DNA of 35,678 nt, from positions 1 to 35,678 of the forward strand of contig SYLY01000090.1 in NCBI GenBank assembly GCA_005808475.1, read 5' to 3'. The notes beneath the pieces were generated by a model that was not told where the DNA came from, searched no databases, and worked only from the letters and a program-made list of their open reading frames with translations. This stretch comes from Acidobacteriota bacterium (lineage in GTDB: Bacteria; Acidobacteriota; Terriglobia; Bryobacterales; Bryobacteraceae). Positions 1-8,944 of this stretch are shown one piece after another. How positions within the stretch are numbered: the first letter of the stretch is position 1; every line of letters starts with the position of its first letter. Both the position numbers and the translations under genes were made by a program.

Positions 1-298
1 AGCGCTTGAACAGCACTCCCTTGCCCTCCATGACGGGCTTGCCCGCCGCCGGGCCGATGTTGCCCAATCCGAGCACCGCGGTTCCGTTGGTGACCACGGC
101 GACGAGGTTGCCTTTCGCCGTGTACTTGTAGACGGCGTCGGGATCGCGATGGATCTCCATGCACGGAACGGCGACCCCGGGCGTGTAGGCGAGACTCAGG
201 TCCCGCTGCGTCTGGCAGGGCTTGGTGGAGGTAATGGCGATTTTGCCGGCGGGTTCGGACGAGTGATAGTCGAGTGCGTCCTGGTTGCGAATCAGCAT
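1..298 (-). CDS. maeB: NADP-dependent malic enzyme, N-terminal part (runs off the left edge)
   Basis: Malic enzyme decarboxylates malate to pyruvate with reduction of NAD(P)+ in the cytoplasm. Only about the first 100 residues are visible. They carry the typical bacterial opening [13 protein letters not shown], then [16 protein letters not shown], the [24 protein letters not shown] stretch (split here as [11 protein letters not shown] and [13 protein letters not shown]) and GKPVMEGKG, all diagnostic of the malic N-terminal domain. I chose the ATG at 298, which has a purine-rich GAGAG upstream and gives [11 protein letters not shown]. An in-frame ATG at 313 would add five residues and cannot be excluded. 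The gene is back to back with the unknown membrane protein starting at 337, so its promoter must lie within or at the edge of that gene. Whether a C-terminal phosphotransacetylase domain follows cannot be seen. Confidence 0.9.
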   Translation of the reverse strand, partial: MLIRNQDALDYHSSEPAGKIAITSTKPCQTQRDLSLAYTPGVAVPCMEIHRDPDAVYKYTAKGNLVAVVTNGTAVLGLGNIGPAAGKPVMEGKGVLFKR

Positions 299-336
299 GT
301 GGAGATCTCTCATTGTCGCGCGCCGGAAGCGCTACC

Positions 337-1119
337 ATGAAAGTTTCGATGGGGCAACCGGCGGCGCAATTCGAATCGTTGGGGGGACGGGCTTTCTCGT
401 TCTATCCTCCGATCGTCGGCATTGAGCACAACGAATGGGAATTCCAGGAGGCGCGCTGGTCCGAGGTGTTGGTCAAGAACTCCAAGACCTGCGCCGAAGT
501 CTGGATCCCCCGCAACTACCTCGGCGAAGTGTCGAAGGTCGACGAGCCGGTGATGATCGTCGGGCTGAAGCGGGAACTCGAGTTCAAGAGCGGGTCCATC
601 TGGCCGCACACCAGGCGCGTGATCGAAATGCCGGGTGGCCACAGCAATCCGCGCGCCGGAACGGCTCCGGCGCAGCCGCCGCCCGCGAAGATCTCCGAAC
701 TGCGCCTGGGCGGCGCGGAATCGAAGATCGGCAAGGCGATCCTGGCCGCGCTGGCCGGCGGCCTGCTGCTGGCGTTCGTTTTCGTGCTGGTGTCGCGCCA
801 GAAGCAGAGCGGCGGAACCGTCGAGTACCAGGGAGTCCTGCAAGCCGAATTGGGATTCGGCGCCAACACCGATTACTTCGAGGTCGTCCGCAAGCTCGGC
901 CCGCCGGAAGAGGATAAGTGGCAATCGGAAACCGGAGAGCGTCAGGTGCGCATGCTGCGGTATCCCAAGAGCGACATCATCGTCTTCCTGATGGGTTCCG
1001 ATCGCGAGGGCGCCCGCTACATCGGGGCCAAGAACAATCAGTGGCGCAACGTCCATTCCGTGAAGCTTCCCGGCGGATTCAATACCGACGCGGTGCTGCG
1101 GAGTCTGAAGCCGTTCTGA
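337..1119 (+). CDS. Unknown protein with one central transmembrane helix
   Basis: A 260-residue protein of no family I recognise. The N-terminal ~130 residues are soluble and aromatic-rich (FSFYPPIVGIEHNEWEF, WIPRNYLGEV). A short proline/alanine linker and one clear transmembrane helix (AILAALAGGLLLAFVFVLVS, about residues 146-165) follow. The C-terminal ~95 residues contain a compact domain with LGFGANTDYFEVVRKLGPP, resembling the small periplasmic domains that begin with a 'helix, then GpP' turn. Topology is therefore likely soluble domain, helix, soluble domain. I chose ATG 337 because an earlier in-frame ATG at 274 would run into the divergent malic enzyme and adds residues with no protein-like character. 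No paralogue or partner is visible nearby. Confidence 0.75.
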   Translation: MKVSMGQPAAQFESLGGRAFSFYPPIVGIEHNEWEFQEARWSEVLVKNSKTCAEVWIPRNYLGEVSKVDEPVMIVGLKRELEFKSGSIWPHTRRVIEMPGGHSNPRAGTAPAQPPPAKISELRLGGAESKIGKAILAALAGGLLLAFVFVLVSRQKQSGGTVEYQGVLQAELGFGANTDYFEVVRKLGPPEEDKWQSETGERQVRMLRYPKSDIIVFLMGSDREGARYIGAKNNQWRNVHSVKLPGGFNTDAVLRSLKPF

Positions 1120-1181
1120 GCCGCGGTCCGCATCGCATGACGCCTGGGGCAGGCCGGCGAAAACCCGGATCCGCCAAGCGG

Positions 1182-1187
1182 TATCAT
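1182..1187 (+). promoter_or_regulatory. Candidate -10 hexamer (TATCAT) for the PSD1/DUF1501 pair
   Basis: TATCAT lies 21 bases before the ATG at 1209, in the 89-base gap after the stop at 1119. It matches four of six consensus bases. I see no convincing -35 element and no clear Shine-Dalgarno before 1209. This is a pattern call only. Confidence 0.3.
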
Positions 1188-1208
1188 GATTTCAGACAAC
1201 CGAGTCCT

Positions 1209-4200
1209 ATGTTGCCCGTCCTCATCGCCCTGCTCGCGGGCGCGGCGCTCGCCGCTCCGCCTCCCAAATCCTCGCCGATCGACTTCCAGCGCGAGATCCG
1301 GCCGATCCTTTCCGGCAATTGCTTCCAGTGCCACGGTCCCGACAAAAACACCCGCATGACCGGGCTTCGTCTCGACCTGAAGGAAGACGTCTTCGCTCCG
1401 CGCAAGAACGGCGCCGCGGTGGTACCGGGCAAGCCCGAGGAGAGCGCTCTCTTCAAGCGCCTCTCGGAAACGGGCGCGCTGCGGATGCCGCCGGCGCACT
1501 CCCGCAAGTCCGTCACCGATTCCCAGCGCGCGCTTCTTCGCCGCTGGATCGAACAGGGCGCGCCGTGGACGCAGCACTGGGCGTTCGTCGCGCCGGTGCG
1601 GTCCGAACCTCCCTCGGTCAAGGACGCCAAGTGGGCGCGCAATCCGATCGACCGCTTCGTGCTCGCCAAGCTCGAGGCCGCCGGGCTGAAGCCCGCGCCC
1701 GAGGCCGGACGGCGCACGCTGGCGCGTCGCGTCTCGCTCGACATCACCGGTCTGCCGCCCGAGCCCGAACTGGTAGAGGCCTTCGTGCGCGACAAGCCGG
1801 CTGACGCCTATGAGTCGCTGGTCTCCAAGCTGCTCGCGTCGCAACGCTACGGCGAGCACCGCGCGCGCTATTGGCTGGACGCCGCGCGCTACGCCGACAC
1901 GCACGGCATCCATGTCGACAACTATCGCGAAATGTGGCCGTATCGCGACTGGGTGATCGGCGCGTTCAACCGCAACCTGCCGTTCGACAAGTTCACCATC
2001 GAACAAATCGCCGGCGATTTGTTGCCGGACGCCACGCTCGATCAAAAGATCGCGTCGGGGTTCCATCGCTGCAACGTCACGACGAACGAAGCCGGAGTCA
2101 TCGTCGAAGAGGTGGAGGCGATCTACGCCAAGGATCGCGTGGACACCACCGGCACGATCTGGCTCGGCCTCACCATCGGCTGCTCCACGTGCCACGACCA
2201 CAAGTTCGATCCCATCTCCCAGCGCGATTTCTATTCGATGGCGGCGTTCTTCCGCAACACCACGCAGAACGCGATGGACGACAACATCCCCGATACGCCG
2301 CCGATCGTCGTGGCGCCCGCCGCCGCCGACCGGCCTCGCTGGGAAGCGCTCGCCGGCGAGGAAGCCGCCGCTCGCGCCGAAATGGCGAAGCGCCGGCGCG
2401 AGGCCGATCCCACATGGCTTGCCGGCGGCGCCCGGGTTTCCGCCAATGCGCCGCTGGAAGGCCAGGTCTTCGCGCTCGATGCCGCCACGCAGGCGCTCTC
2501 GAGCGGTGTCACCCGCGGCGAAGGACCCGGGCCCGGCGCGCCCGCCTTGCGCTTCGACAAAGGAGAATCGCTCGACCTGCCGGCCGTGACCATCGATGCG
2601 GACAAGCCCTTCTCCATCGCCGCCGCGTTCTTCTTCCCCAAGGGCGAGGAGGGCTTCTCCGTCGCGTCCCAAAACGATCCCAAGGACAAGGGCCGCGGCT
2701 GGCAGATCGACATTGGCGCCCGCGTGGTGAATTTCCGAATGGTGGGTGACGATGGCAAGGCGATCACCATTCGCGCCGGCCACATGGAACAGTTGACGCC
2801 GGGCACTTGGAACCGCGTTGCCATCTCCTACGACGGCACGCGCGAACAAGCCGGCCTGGCGCTGTTCCTCAACGGCAAGCCGCTGCCGGCGCAGGGCGCG
2901 GGCGATCAGAACACCAAACTGCCGGGGTCGATCCTGGTGAAGGAGCCGTTGAAGCTCGGCCGCAATCTGCCCGGAGGCGCCATCTCCGATTTCCGGGTCT
3001 TCAGCCGCGCCATGGCCGCCGAGGAAGCGCTGCTCGTCTCGATGTGGCCGGCGCTCGCGGCGGGGAGAAGCAAGGACGCCGCATCGCTGACGGCGGACGA
3101 ACGCGACGGATGGCGCCTGTACCAACTCTGGCGCCAGGACGACGCCTATCGGGGCGTGGCCGCCAAGCTCGCTTCGATGGCATCCGAACGGCGGGAGATT
3201 CGCCGCCGCGGCGCCGTCACCCTCGTGATGAACGAGCGCACCGACCGCAAGCCCTTCGCCAATATCCTCTATCGCGGTATGTACGATCAGCCGCGCGACC
3301 GAGTGGAACCGAACACGCCGGCCGTGCTCCCGCCCATGTCCGCCTCGCTGCCCCGCAACCGGCTCGGATTGGCGCACTGGCTGGTGGATCCCGCGCATCC
3401 GTTGACCACGCGCGTCACGGTGAACCGGCTCTGGCAGGAGATTTTCGGCGAAGGCCTGGTGAAGAGCGCCGAGGACTTCGGATCGCAGGGATTCGCGCCG
3501 GCCAACCGGGAACTGCTCGACTGGCTGGCGGTGGAATTCCGCGAGTCCGGCTGGGACGTGAAAAAGCTGGTGACGCTGATGGTCACTTCGGCCACCTACC
3601 GGCAGTCCGCCGTGACGACCAAGGAGAAGCTGGAGAAGGATCCGGCCAACACGCTGCTCTCCCGGGGTCCGCGATTCCGCATGGACGCCGAGATGGTCCG
3701 CGATTTCGCGCTGGCTTCCAGCGGGCTGCTGCGGCCGGAGATCGGCGGTCCGAGCGCGCGTCCCTACCAGCCCGATGGCATCTGGGAAGCGGTGGCGATG
3801 GCCGGCAGCAACACGCGGTTCTACAAGCGGGACGAAGGCGGCAATCTTTACCGCCGCAGCCTGTACACGTTCTGGAAGCGATCGGCGCCGCCGCCTTCCA
3901 TGGACATCTTCAACGCGCCCACGCGCGAGGCCTGCGCCGCGCGCCGCGAGCGCACCAATACGCCGCTGCAGGCGCTGGTGGTCATGAACGACACGCAGTT
4001 CGTCGAAGCCGCACGGCGGCTGGCCGAGAATGCCATGCGCGCGTCGAAGGAACCTGAAACGCAGGCCGCCGCGTTGAGCGCGCGCCTGCTGGCCCGGCCG
4101 CTCGAGCCGCGCGAACGCTCCATCCTGCAACGGGCGTATCGCGAATTCCTCCGTTACTACGATTCGCATCCGGACGACGCCGCCAAACTGCTGGCGGTGG

Positions 4201-4301
4201 GCGACAGTCCGGCCCCGGCGGATCTGGACAAGGCGAAGCTGGCCGCGCTGACCATGGCCGCCAATGAGATGATGAACTTGGACGAGGCTCTCAATAAGTA
4301 A
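1209..4301 (+). CDS. PSD1 and planctomycete cytochrome C domain-containing protein with internal LamG-like domain
   Basis: A 1030-residue secreted protein of unknown biochemical function. The start is ATG 1209, which gives a Sec signal peptide (MLPVLIALLAGAALAA). A PSC1-type domain follows with FQREIRPILSGNCFQCHGPD (haem-binding-type C38-x-x-C41-H42). A DUF1549 (PSCyt2) domain ends in CSTCHDHKFDPISQRDFYS (C325, C328, H329). A roughly 200-residue LamG/concanavalin-like insert spans about residues 413-610 (SLDLPAVTIDADKPFSI, WNRVAISYDG, LFLNGKPL). The DUF1553 (PSD1) domain spans about 705-950 (NRLGLAHWLVDPAHPLTTR, VNRLWQEIFGEGLV, TNTPLQALVVMND). The two CxxCH motifs suggest c-type haem. The family is abundant in Planctomycetes and Acidobacteria, almost always followed by a DUF1501 gene, as here two bases downstream. 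The lectin-like insert suggests glycan binding (inference). Confidence 0.93.
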   Translation: MLPVLIALLAGAALAAPPPKSSPIDFQREIRPILSGNCFQCHGPDKNTRMTGLRLDLKEDVFAPRKNGAAVVPGKPEESALFKRLSETGALRMPPAHSRKSVTDSQRALLRRWIEQGAPWTQHWAFVAPVRSEPPSVKDAKWARNPIDRFVLAKLEAAGLKPAPEAGRRTLARRVSLDITGLPPEPELVEAFVRDKPADAYESLVSKLLASQRYGEHRARYWLDAARYADTHGIHVDNYREMWPYRDWVIGAFNRNLPFDKFTIEQIAGDLLPDATLDQKIASGFHRCNVTTNEAGVIVEEVEAIYAKDRVDTTGTIWLGLTIGCSTCHDHKFDPISQRDFYSMAAFFRNTTQNAMDDNIPDTPPIVVAPAAADRPRWEALAGEEAAARAEMAKRRREADPTWLAGGARVSANAPLEGQVFALDAATQALSSGVTRGEGPGPGAPALRFDKGESLDLPAVTIDADKPFSIAAAFFFPKGEEGFSVASQNDPKDKGRGWQIDIGARVVNFRMVGDDGKAITIRAGHMEQLTPGTWNRVAISYDGTREQAGLALFLNGKPLPAQGAGDQNTKLPGSILVKEPLKLGRNLPGGAISDFRVFSRAMAAEEALLVSMWPALAAGRSKDAASLTADERDGWRLYQLWRQDDAYRGVAAKLASMASERREIRRRGAVTLVMNERTDRKPFANILYRGMYDQPRDRVEPNTPAVLPPMSASLPRNRLGLAHWLVDPAHPLTTRVTVNRLWQEIFGEGLVKSAEDFGSQGFAPANRELLDWLAVEFRESGWDVKKLVTLMVTSATYRQSAVTTKEKLEKDPANTLLSRGPRFRMDAEMVRDFALASSGLLRPEIGGPSARPYQPDGIWEAVAMAGSNTRFYKRDEGGNLYRRSLYTFWKRSAPPPSMDIFNAPTREACAARRERTNTPLQALVVMNDTQFVEAARRLAENAMRASKEPETQAAALSARLLARPLEPRERSILQRAYREFLRYYDSHPDDAAKLLAVGDSPAPADLDKAKLAALTMAANEMMNLDEALNK

Positions 4302-4303
4302 AT

Positions 4304-5770
4304 ATGGACATCCACGGCCAGATCGTTCTGAACGAAACCCGCCGCCAGTTCTTCGGCCGCGGAGCGCGGGGATTGGGCGCGGCCGCGGTGGCGTCGCTGC
4401 TCGGACAAGCCGGGGCCGCGCCGTCGACGCGCATGGAGCCCAAGGGCGGTCTACCCGGGCTCCCGCACTTCAAGCCCACCGCCAAGCGCGCCATCTACCT
4501 GCATATGGTCGGCGCGCCGCCGCAAATCGACCTTCTCGACTACAAGCCCGGAATGAAGCAGTGGTTCGACAAGGATCTGCCCGATTCGATCCGCCGCGGC
4601 CAGCGCCTGACGACGATGACCTCGGGGCAGACTCGCTTCCCCATCGCGCCGTCCGTGTTCCCGTTCCAACAACACGGCAAGAGCGGAGCGTGGATCTCCG
4701 ATCTGCTGCCGAACCTCGGCCGGATGGCCGACGATGTCTCCATCATCCGCACGATGAACACCGATGCGATCAATCACGAGCCCGCCATCACGTTCATCCA
4801 GACCGGCTTCATGATCGCCGGCAAGCCATGCATGGGATCGTGGGCCGCCTATGGACTGGGCAGCATGAACCAGGACCTGCCCGCGTTCGTCGTCATGAAC
4901 GCCACGCACACCCATCCCAAGGCCAACGTGCAGGCGATCTCCGCGCGCCTGTGGAGCGCCGGGTTCCTGTCCGGCGAATACTCGGGCGTCGCGTTGCGCG
5001 CCGGCGCCGATCCGGTGCTCTACATCAACAATCCCGATGGCGTGCCCACCTCCGTTCGGCGGCGCATGCTCGACGCGCTGGGCGAGATGAACCAGATCCA
5101 GCACGAAAAGCTCGGCGATCCGGAGACGGTCACGCGCATCAAGCAGTACGAGATGGCGTTCCGCATGCAAGCCTCGGTGCCCGAACTCACCGATCTCTCC
5201 CAGGAACCCGAGCGCACCTACACGATGTACGGCGACGACGCGCGCAAGCCCGGCACGTTCGCCCACCGGTGCCTGATGGCGCGCCGGCTGGTGGAGCGCG
5301 GCGTGCGATTCATTCAGGTCTATCATCGCGGCTGGGACGTGCACGGGAGCCTGCCCGAAGTGCTGCCTAGCCAGTGCAAGGACATCGATCGCGCCACGTG
5401 GGCGCTCGTCCAGGACTTGAAGGAGCGCGGTCTGCTCGACGAGACCCTGGTCATCTGGGGCGGCGAGTTCGGCCGCACCATCTACTCGCAAGGCAAGCTG
5501 ACTCCCACCGACTACGGCCGCGACCATCACCCGCGCTGCTTCAGCCTGTGGCTGGCCGGCGGCGGCATCAAGGGCGGCGTGGTTCACGGCGAGACCGACG
5601 AGTTCTCGTACAACATCGTCAAGGACCCGGTGCACGTGCGCGACTTCCAGGCGACCATCCTGCACTGCCTCGGCATCGACCACGAGCGCTTCTCGTTCAA
5701 ATTCCAAGGCCTCGATCAGCGGTTGACGGGCGTCGAAAAAGCGGAGCCGGTCAAGGCGATTCTGAGCTGA
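4304..5770 (+). CDS. DUF1501 domain-containing protein, Tat-exported
   Basis: A 488-residue protein of the DUF1501 family, which has an alkaline-phosphatase/sulfatase-like fold but no established reaction. The N-terminus carries a Tat signal (RRQFFGRGARGLGAAAVASLL, arginine pair at residues 13-14), so it folds before export. Family landmarks include LHMVGAPPQIDLLDYKP, FPFQQHGKSGAWISDLLPNL, VSIIRTMNTDAINHEPA, RRLVERGVRFIQVYHRGWDVHG, LVIWGGEFGRTIYSQG and GRDHHPRCFSLWLAGGGIKGG. The histidine/aspartate-rich C-terminal motifs resemble metal ligands of phosphatase-fold enzymes. The start at 4304 lies two bases after the PSD1 stop, so the two are almost certainly co-transcribed and act together outside the cytoplasm. 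Confidence 0.93.
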   Translation: MDIHGQIVLNETRRQFFGRGARGLGAAAVASLLGQAGAAPSTRMEPKGGLPGLPHFKPTAKRAIYLHMVGAPPQIDLLDYKPGMKQWFDKDLPDSIRRGQRLTTMTSGQTRFPIAPSVFPFQQHGKSGAWISDLLPNLGRMADDVSIIRTMNTDAINHEPAITFIQTGFMIAGKPCMGSWAAYGLGSMNQDLPAFVVMNATHTHPKANVQAISARLWSAGFLSGEYSGVALRAGADPVLYINNPDGVPTSVRRRMLDALGEMNQIQHEKLGDPETVTRIKQYEMAFRMQASVPELTDLSQEPERTYTMYGDDARKPGTFAHRCLMARRLVERGVRFIQVYHRGWDVHGSLPEVLPSQCKDIDRATWALVQDLKERGLLDETLVIWGGEFGRTIYSQGKLTPTDYGRDHHPRCFSLWLAGGGIKGGVVHGETDEFSYNIVKDPVHVRDFQATILHCLGIDHERFSFKFQGLDQRLTGVEKAEPVKAILS

Positions 5771-5803
5771 CGCGGCCTCGGCGCGAGTGGATGGCCGCCG
5801 AAC

Positions 5804-7744
5804 CTACATGTACGGCGGAACGGGGATCCCGAGCACGTCCAGGGTCCGCTCCAGCTGGTGTCCGAACCACGAGGTCAGCCACAGCAGCAGCGTTCGCTTC
5901 TCGGCATTGGTCTCGTGGATCACCGGATAGTCGTGGTAGAAGCGGCTGAAGGCCTGCGCGAGCTGGAACGCGTACTTGGCCGCATGGGCCGGCTCCCCGC
6001 TGGCGATCGCTTTCGCGATGGCGGAATCCACCTTGGACGCCACCACGGCGAACTGCCAGAGCCCTTCGTCGGAGAGCTGCCTCCCGAACGCTCCCGCGTC
6101 CATCGCGGAGAAGTCGGGCAGACTGCCGTTGCGGGTTTCGAACTCGCGCAGAATCTTCCGCGCCCGCACGGCCGCGTACTGCACGTAGGGTCCGGTGTCG
6201 CCCTCGAAACTCAGCGCCTCCTGCATGTCGAACGCGATCACGGTGTTCCGCGTGTACTTCAACATGAAGTACCGAAGCGCGCCGATGGCGATGGCCGAGG
6301 CCGCCTGGTGGCGCTCATCCTCGGGCGCGTCCGGGTGGCGGTCGGTCACTTCGCGAAGCGCCGTGGCGATCAGCTTGTCGATGAGATCGTCCGCCTTGAC
6401 GCCCAGCCCCTTGCGGCCGGAAACCTGGACGTAGCTCTTGCCCTTGTCCTCCTCGCCGATCTCGAAGCCGAGTTCGGCGCACGCGCGCGGCGATAACGCC
6501 ACCATCTCGTAGGAGAAGTGGATCGAACGGTCCGCCTGTTCGGTGTATCCCAGCGCCCGTAGCCCCGCCGCGACGACGTCCTGCAGGTACGACTGGCGCG
6601 AGTCGATGACGTTGTAAACCGTCGCCGCTCCCCCGAAAGACGGAGCGCCTTCGGGCCGCGGCCGCGAGGTCGAAATCCACACGGTTCGCCCGGACGGTTC
6701 GCCGGGCAGCGGCTCGTAGTGGAAATCCTTGCCCAGCAGGCCGAACTTCCAGAGCTGGTAGGCGATGTCCTTGCCGACATAAGTAACGATGCCGTTCGAG
6801 CGGACGATCACCTTGCTATCGTCGGACGCGGCGTCCTGTTGATAGTAACTGCCGGCCATCACCCAGCAGCCGGCTTTCGGCCCCTCGGTTTCCAGGTAAA
6901 TAGCCTTGCGCTCCTTCAGTTGCTCGAAGGCCGACGCCCAGAACTTCAGGTGGAGAATCTCGCTCTCCCGGGGCAGCACGTCGTACGTCACGCCCAGCCG
7001 AGCCATGGTGCGCAGGTGGCAGCGGACCACGGCATCCGCCACCACGTTGCCCATCGCCGCCAGTTCGCCCTCGCCGGCCTCGATCTGGTGAAGCGTCTCG
7101 TGCCGCCACGCTTTCTCGTCGGCGGCGTTCTCGCCGAAATGACGGGACACGTTCGAGTAGACGTCCCAGCAGACGTAATCGAACCGGTCCCGCCGCGCCA
7201 TTTCCGCCACTTCGTCGCGCGACTTCTTCTCCACGAAGTGGAACCCCGCCACCACGTCGGCCACTTGCACGCCGGTATTGTCGATGTAGTTCTGCACCTC
7301 CACGTCGTGGCCGGAGGCGCGGAGCAGCCGCACGAACGTGTCGCCGAGCACCGCGTTCCGCAGGTGGCCGATATGGGCGGCCTTGTTCGGGTTGATGTTG
7401 GTGTGCTCCACCACGATCTTGCCGCCCGCCGCCGCGCGCGGAGCCACCGCGCCGAGCGACGCCCCATAAGCGCCCCGGTCCAGCCGGATGTTGATGTAGC
7501 CGTTGCCAGCTACCTCCATCGCCGCGACGCCCGGCATCTCCCCGAGATCGGAGGCCAGTTCCTGCGCGATCATTCGGGGCGGCTTGCGCAGTTGCCGCGC
7601 CAGTTGAAACGCGCACGTGAGGGCGAGTTCGCCGAAGCGCGGATCCGCCGGCTCCTCGAGCGCGACGGGCAGCGTTACTCCGTAGCGGGCCGACAAATGG
7701 GCGGAAACAAGTTCCTGCAAACTGTTTTGGATATGGTGAAACAC
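5804..7744 (-). CDS. argS: Arginyl-tRNA synthetase
   Basis: A class I synthetase of 646 residues that charges tRNA-Arg in the cytoplasm. The N-terminal Arg_tRNA_synt_N domain is present (FGELALTCAFQLARQLRKPP, residues 37-56). The catalytic core has EHTNINPNKAAHIGHLRNAV with HIGH at 124-127, then VEVQNYIDNTGVQVADVV. The KMSKS-equivalent loop is degenerate and reads VSGRKGLGVKADDL, a variation known in ArgRS. The C-terminal DALR anticodon domain ends in ERTLDVLGIPVPPYM, typical for the family. I chose the GTG at 7744 because MFHHIQNSLQEL is the normal ArgRS opening. The reading frame stays open far upstream, but that extension covers the divergent DUF1080 gene in antisense and has no ArgRS character. 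It converges with the DUF1501 gene (33-base gap). Confidence 0.96.
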   Translation of the reverse strand: MFHHIQNSLQELVSAHLSARYGVTLPVALEEPADPRFGELALTCAFQLARQLRKPPRMIAQELASDLGEMPGVAAMEVAGNGYINIRLDRGAYGASLGAVAPRAAAGGKIVVEHTNINPNKAAHIGHLRNAVLGDTFVRLLRASGHDVEVQNYIDNTGVQVADVVAGFHFVEKKSRDEVAEMARRDRFDYVCWDVYSNVSRHFGENAADEKAWRHETLHQIEAGEGELAAMGNVVADAVVRCHLRTMARLGVTYDVLPRESEILHLKFWASAFEQLKERKAIYLETEGPKAGCWVMAGSYYQQDAASDDSKVIVRSNGIVTYVGKDIAYQLWKFGLLGKDFHYEPLPGEPSGRTVWISTSRPRPEGAPSFGGAATVYNVIDSRQSYLQDVVAAGLRALGYTEQADRSIHFSYEMVALSPRACAELGFEIGEEDKGKSYVQVSGRKGLGVKADDLIDKLIATALREVTDRHPDAPEDERHQAASAIAIGALRYFMLKYTRNTVIAFDMQEALSFEGDTGPYVQYAAVRARKILREFETRNGSLPDFSAMDAGAFGRQLSDEGLWQFAVVASKVDSAIAKAIASGEPAHAAKYAFQLAQAFSRFYHDYPVIHETNAEKRTLLLWLTSWFGHQLERTLDVLGIPVPPYM

Positions 7745-7756
7745 GGGGGAGATTTC

Positions 7757-7766
7757 AGTGTACGAT
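7757..7766. promoter_or_regulatory. Overlapping divergent -10-like elements for argS and the DUF1080 gene
   Basis: Only 30 bases separate the argS GTG (7744) from the DUF1080 ATG (7775). On the minus strand TACACT (7757-7762) lies 12 bases before argS. On the plus strand TACGAT (7761-7766) lies 8 bases before the DUF1080 ATG. The hexamers overlap by two bases, so the two promoters would compete for polymerase. Such short distances leave almost no 5' leader, and neither start has a good Shine-Dalgarno sequence. Confidence 0.4.
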
Positions 7767-7774
7767 AGTTGCCT

Positions 7775-8944
7775 ATGCGAGCCCTGCCAATGCTGCTTGC
7801 GTGCGCCGCCTGCGCCTTCGCCCAGAACACTCTGACCCGCGCCGAAATCGACGAGGGCTGGATTCTGCTGTTCGACGGAGAGTCTCTGTTCGGCTGGAAC
7901 GAAGAGGGCGCCGCCAAGTGGACCGTCGAGAACGGAGCCCTGGTGTCGGACAAGGGTGGCTACGGCTGGCTCCGGTCTGGCAGCATGTTCGCCGACTTCG
8001 CGCTCAAAGCCCAGGTCCGCACTTCCGCGAAGGGCAATAGCGGCATCTTTCTCCGGTCCGCCAAGGAAGGCCAGCCCCACGTCACCGGCTATGAGATGCA
8101 GATTTGGAACGATCATCCGAAGTACCCGAACGGCAGCTTCGTGGATCACGTCTCCACGGCGGAACGCCACACGATGAAGCCGGACGACTGGAACGACTTC
8201 GAAGTCACCGCGCGGGGCGACCGCTACGTGGTGCGCATGAACGGCAACGCCGTGCTCGACACCAAGCAAGGAAAGACGCGCATCGGCTACCTCGGTCTGC
8301 AGCACAACGTCGATCTGAAGGTGGAGTTTCGCGGCGTCAAGCTGAAGCCGTTGGGGCTCGAGCCGCTGTTCAACGGACGCGATCTCTCCGGTTGGCGCGA
8401 GGTGAAAACGCCGCGCGCCAAGGAGCCTCCCGTGTGGTCGGCCAAGGACGGCGCGATCCACGTGGAGAAGGGTCCGGGGCAACTCGAGACGGAGACTCTG
8501 TTCGACGACATGGTGTTGCAACTCGCCATTCGAGCCAACGCGAACGACCCCGCGCGCCACCCCAACAGCGGCGTCTTTCTGCGCGGCGATCCGAGGTCGT
8601 TCTGGACCGGCTACGAATCGCAGATTCGAAACGAGTACAAGGACGGCGATCGCACCAAGCCGGTCGACTTCGGCACTGGCGGCGTCTACTTTTACCAGCC
8701 CGCGCGCAAGGTGGCCGCCGACGACAACCGCTATTTCGTCAAGACGATCGCCATGCGCGGCCGCCACTTCGGCGTGTGGATCGACGGATATCCGGTGACC
8801 GATTGGGAGGACCCGCACCCGGAAGGCCCCGTGGTCCGCGACAAGCAGGCCAAGCTCGGCGAAGGCGTCGTCAGCCTCCAGGCGCACGACCCGTCGACGA
8901 ATCTCGACTTCAAGAACATTCGAGCCGCGCGCCTGCCAAAATGA
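7775..8944 (+). CDS. Secreted tandem DUF1080 (3-keto-disaccharide hydrolase-like) protein
   Basis: A 389-residue exported protein with a Sec signal peptide (MRALPMLLACAACAFAQ, likely cleaved after AFA). Two concanavalin-like DUF1080 domains follow. The first, about residues 20-190, has GWILLFDGESLFGWNEEG, NSGIFLRS, GYEMQIWND and LGLQHN. The second, about 195-389, has LFNGRDLSGWREV, NSGVFLRGDPRSFWTGYESQI and VSLQAHDPSTNLDFKNI. DUF1080 proteins are annotated as 3-keto-disaccharide hydrolases because some members cleave 3-keto-glycosides. Many others are uncharacterised. I prefer ATG 7775 over a TTG two codons earlier. The gene overlaps the next one by ATGA, implying translational coupling with a mutarotase-type lipoprotein, which fits extracytoplasmic sugar processing. 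Confidence 0.92.
   Translation: MRALPMLLACAACAFAQNTLTRAEIDEGWILLFDGESLFGWNEEGAAKWTVENGALVSDKGGYGWLRSGSMFADFALKAQVRTSAKGNSGIFLRSAKEGQPHVTGYEMQIWNDHPKYPNGSFVDHVSTAERHTMKPDDWNDFEVTARGDRYVVRMNGNAVLDTKQGKTRIGYLGLQHNVDLKVEFRGVKLKPLGLEPLFNGRDLSGWREVKTPRAKEPPVWSAKDGAIHVEKGPGQLETETLFDDMVLQLAIRANANDPARHPNSGVFLRGDPRSFWTGYESQIRNEYKDGDRTKPVDFGTGGVYFYQPARKVAADDNRYFVKTIAMRGRHFGVWIDGYPVTDWEDPHPEGPVVRDKQAKLGEGVVSLQAHDPSTNLDFKNIRAARLPK

Noticed and set aside
918-1208. Upstream in-frame extension of the PSD1 protein
   Set aside because: It overlaps the preceding gene in another frame and would bury the signal peptide that begins at 1209.
1038-4169. Open frame of over 1000 codons antisense to the PSD1 protein
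   Set aside because: It is an Arg/Gly/Ala-rich mirror frame produced by the GC-rich codon use of the real gene, with no domain character.
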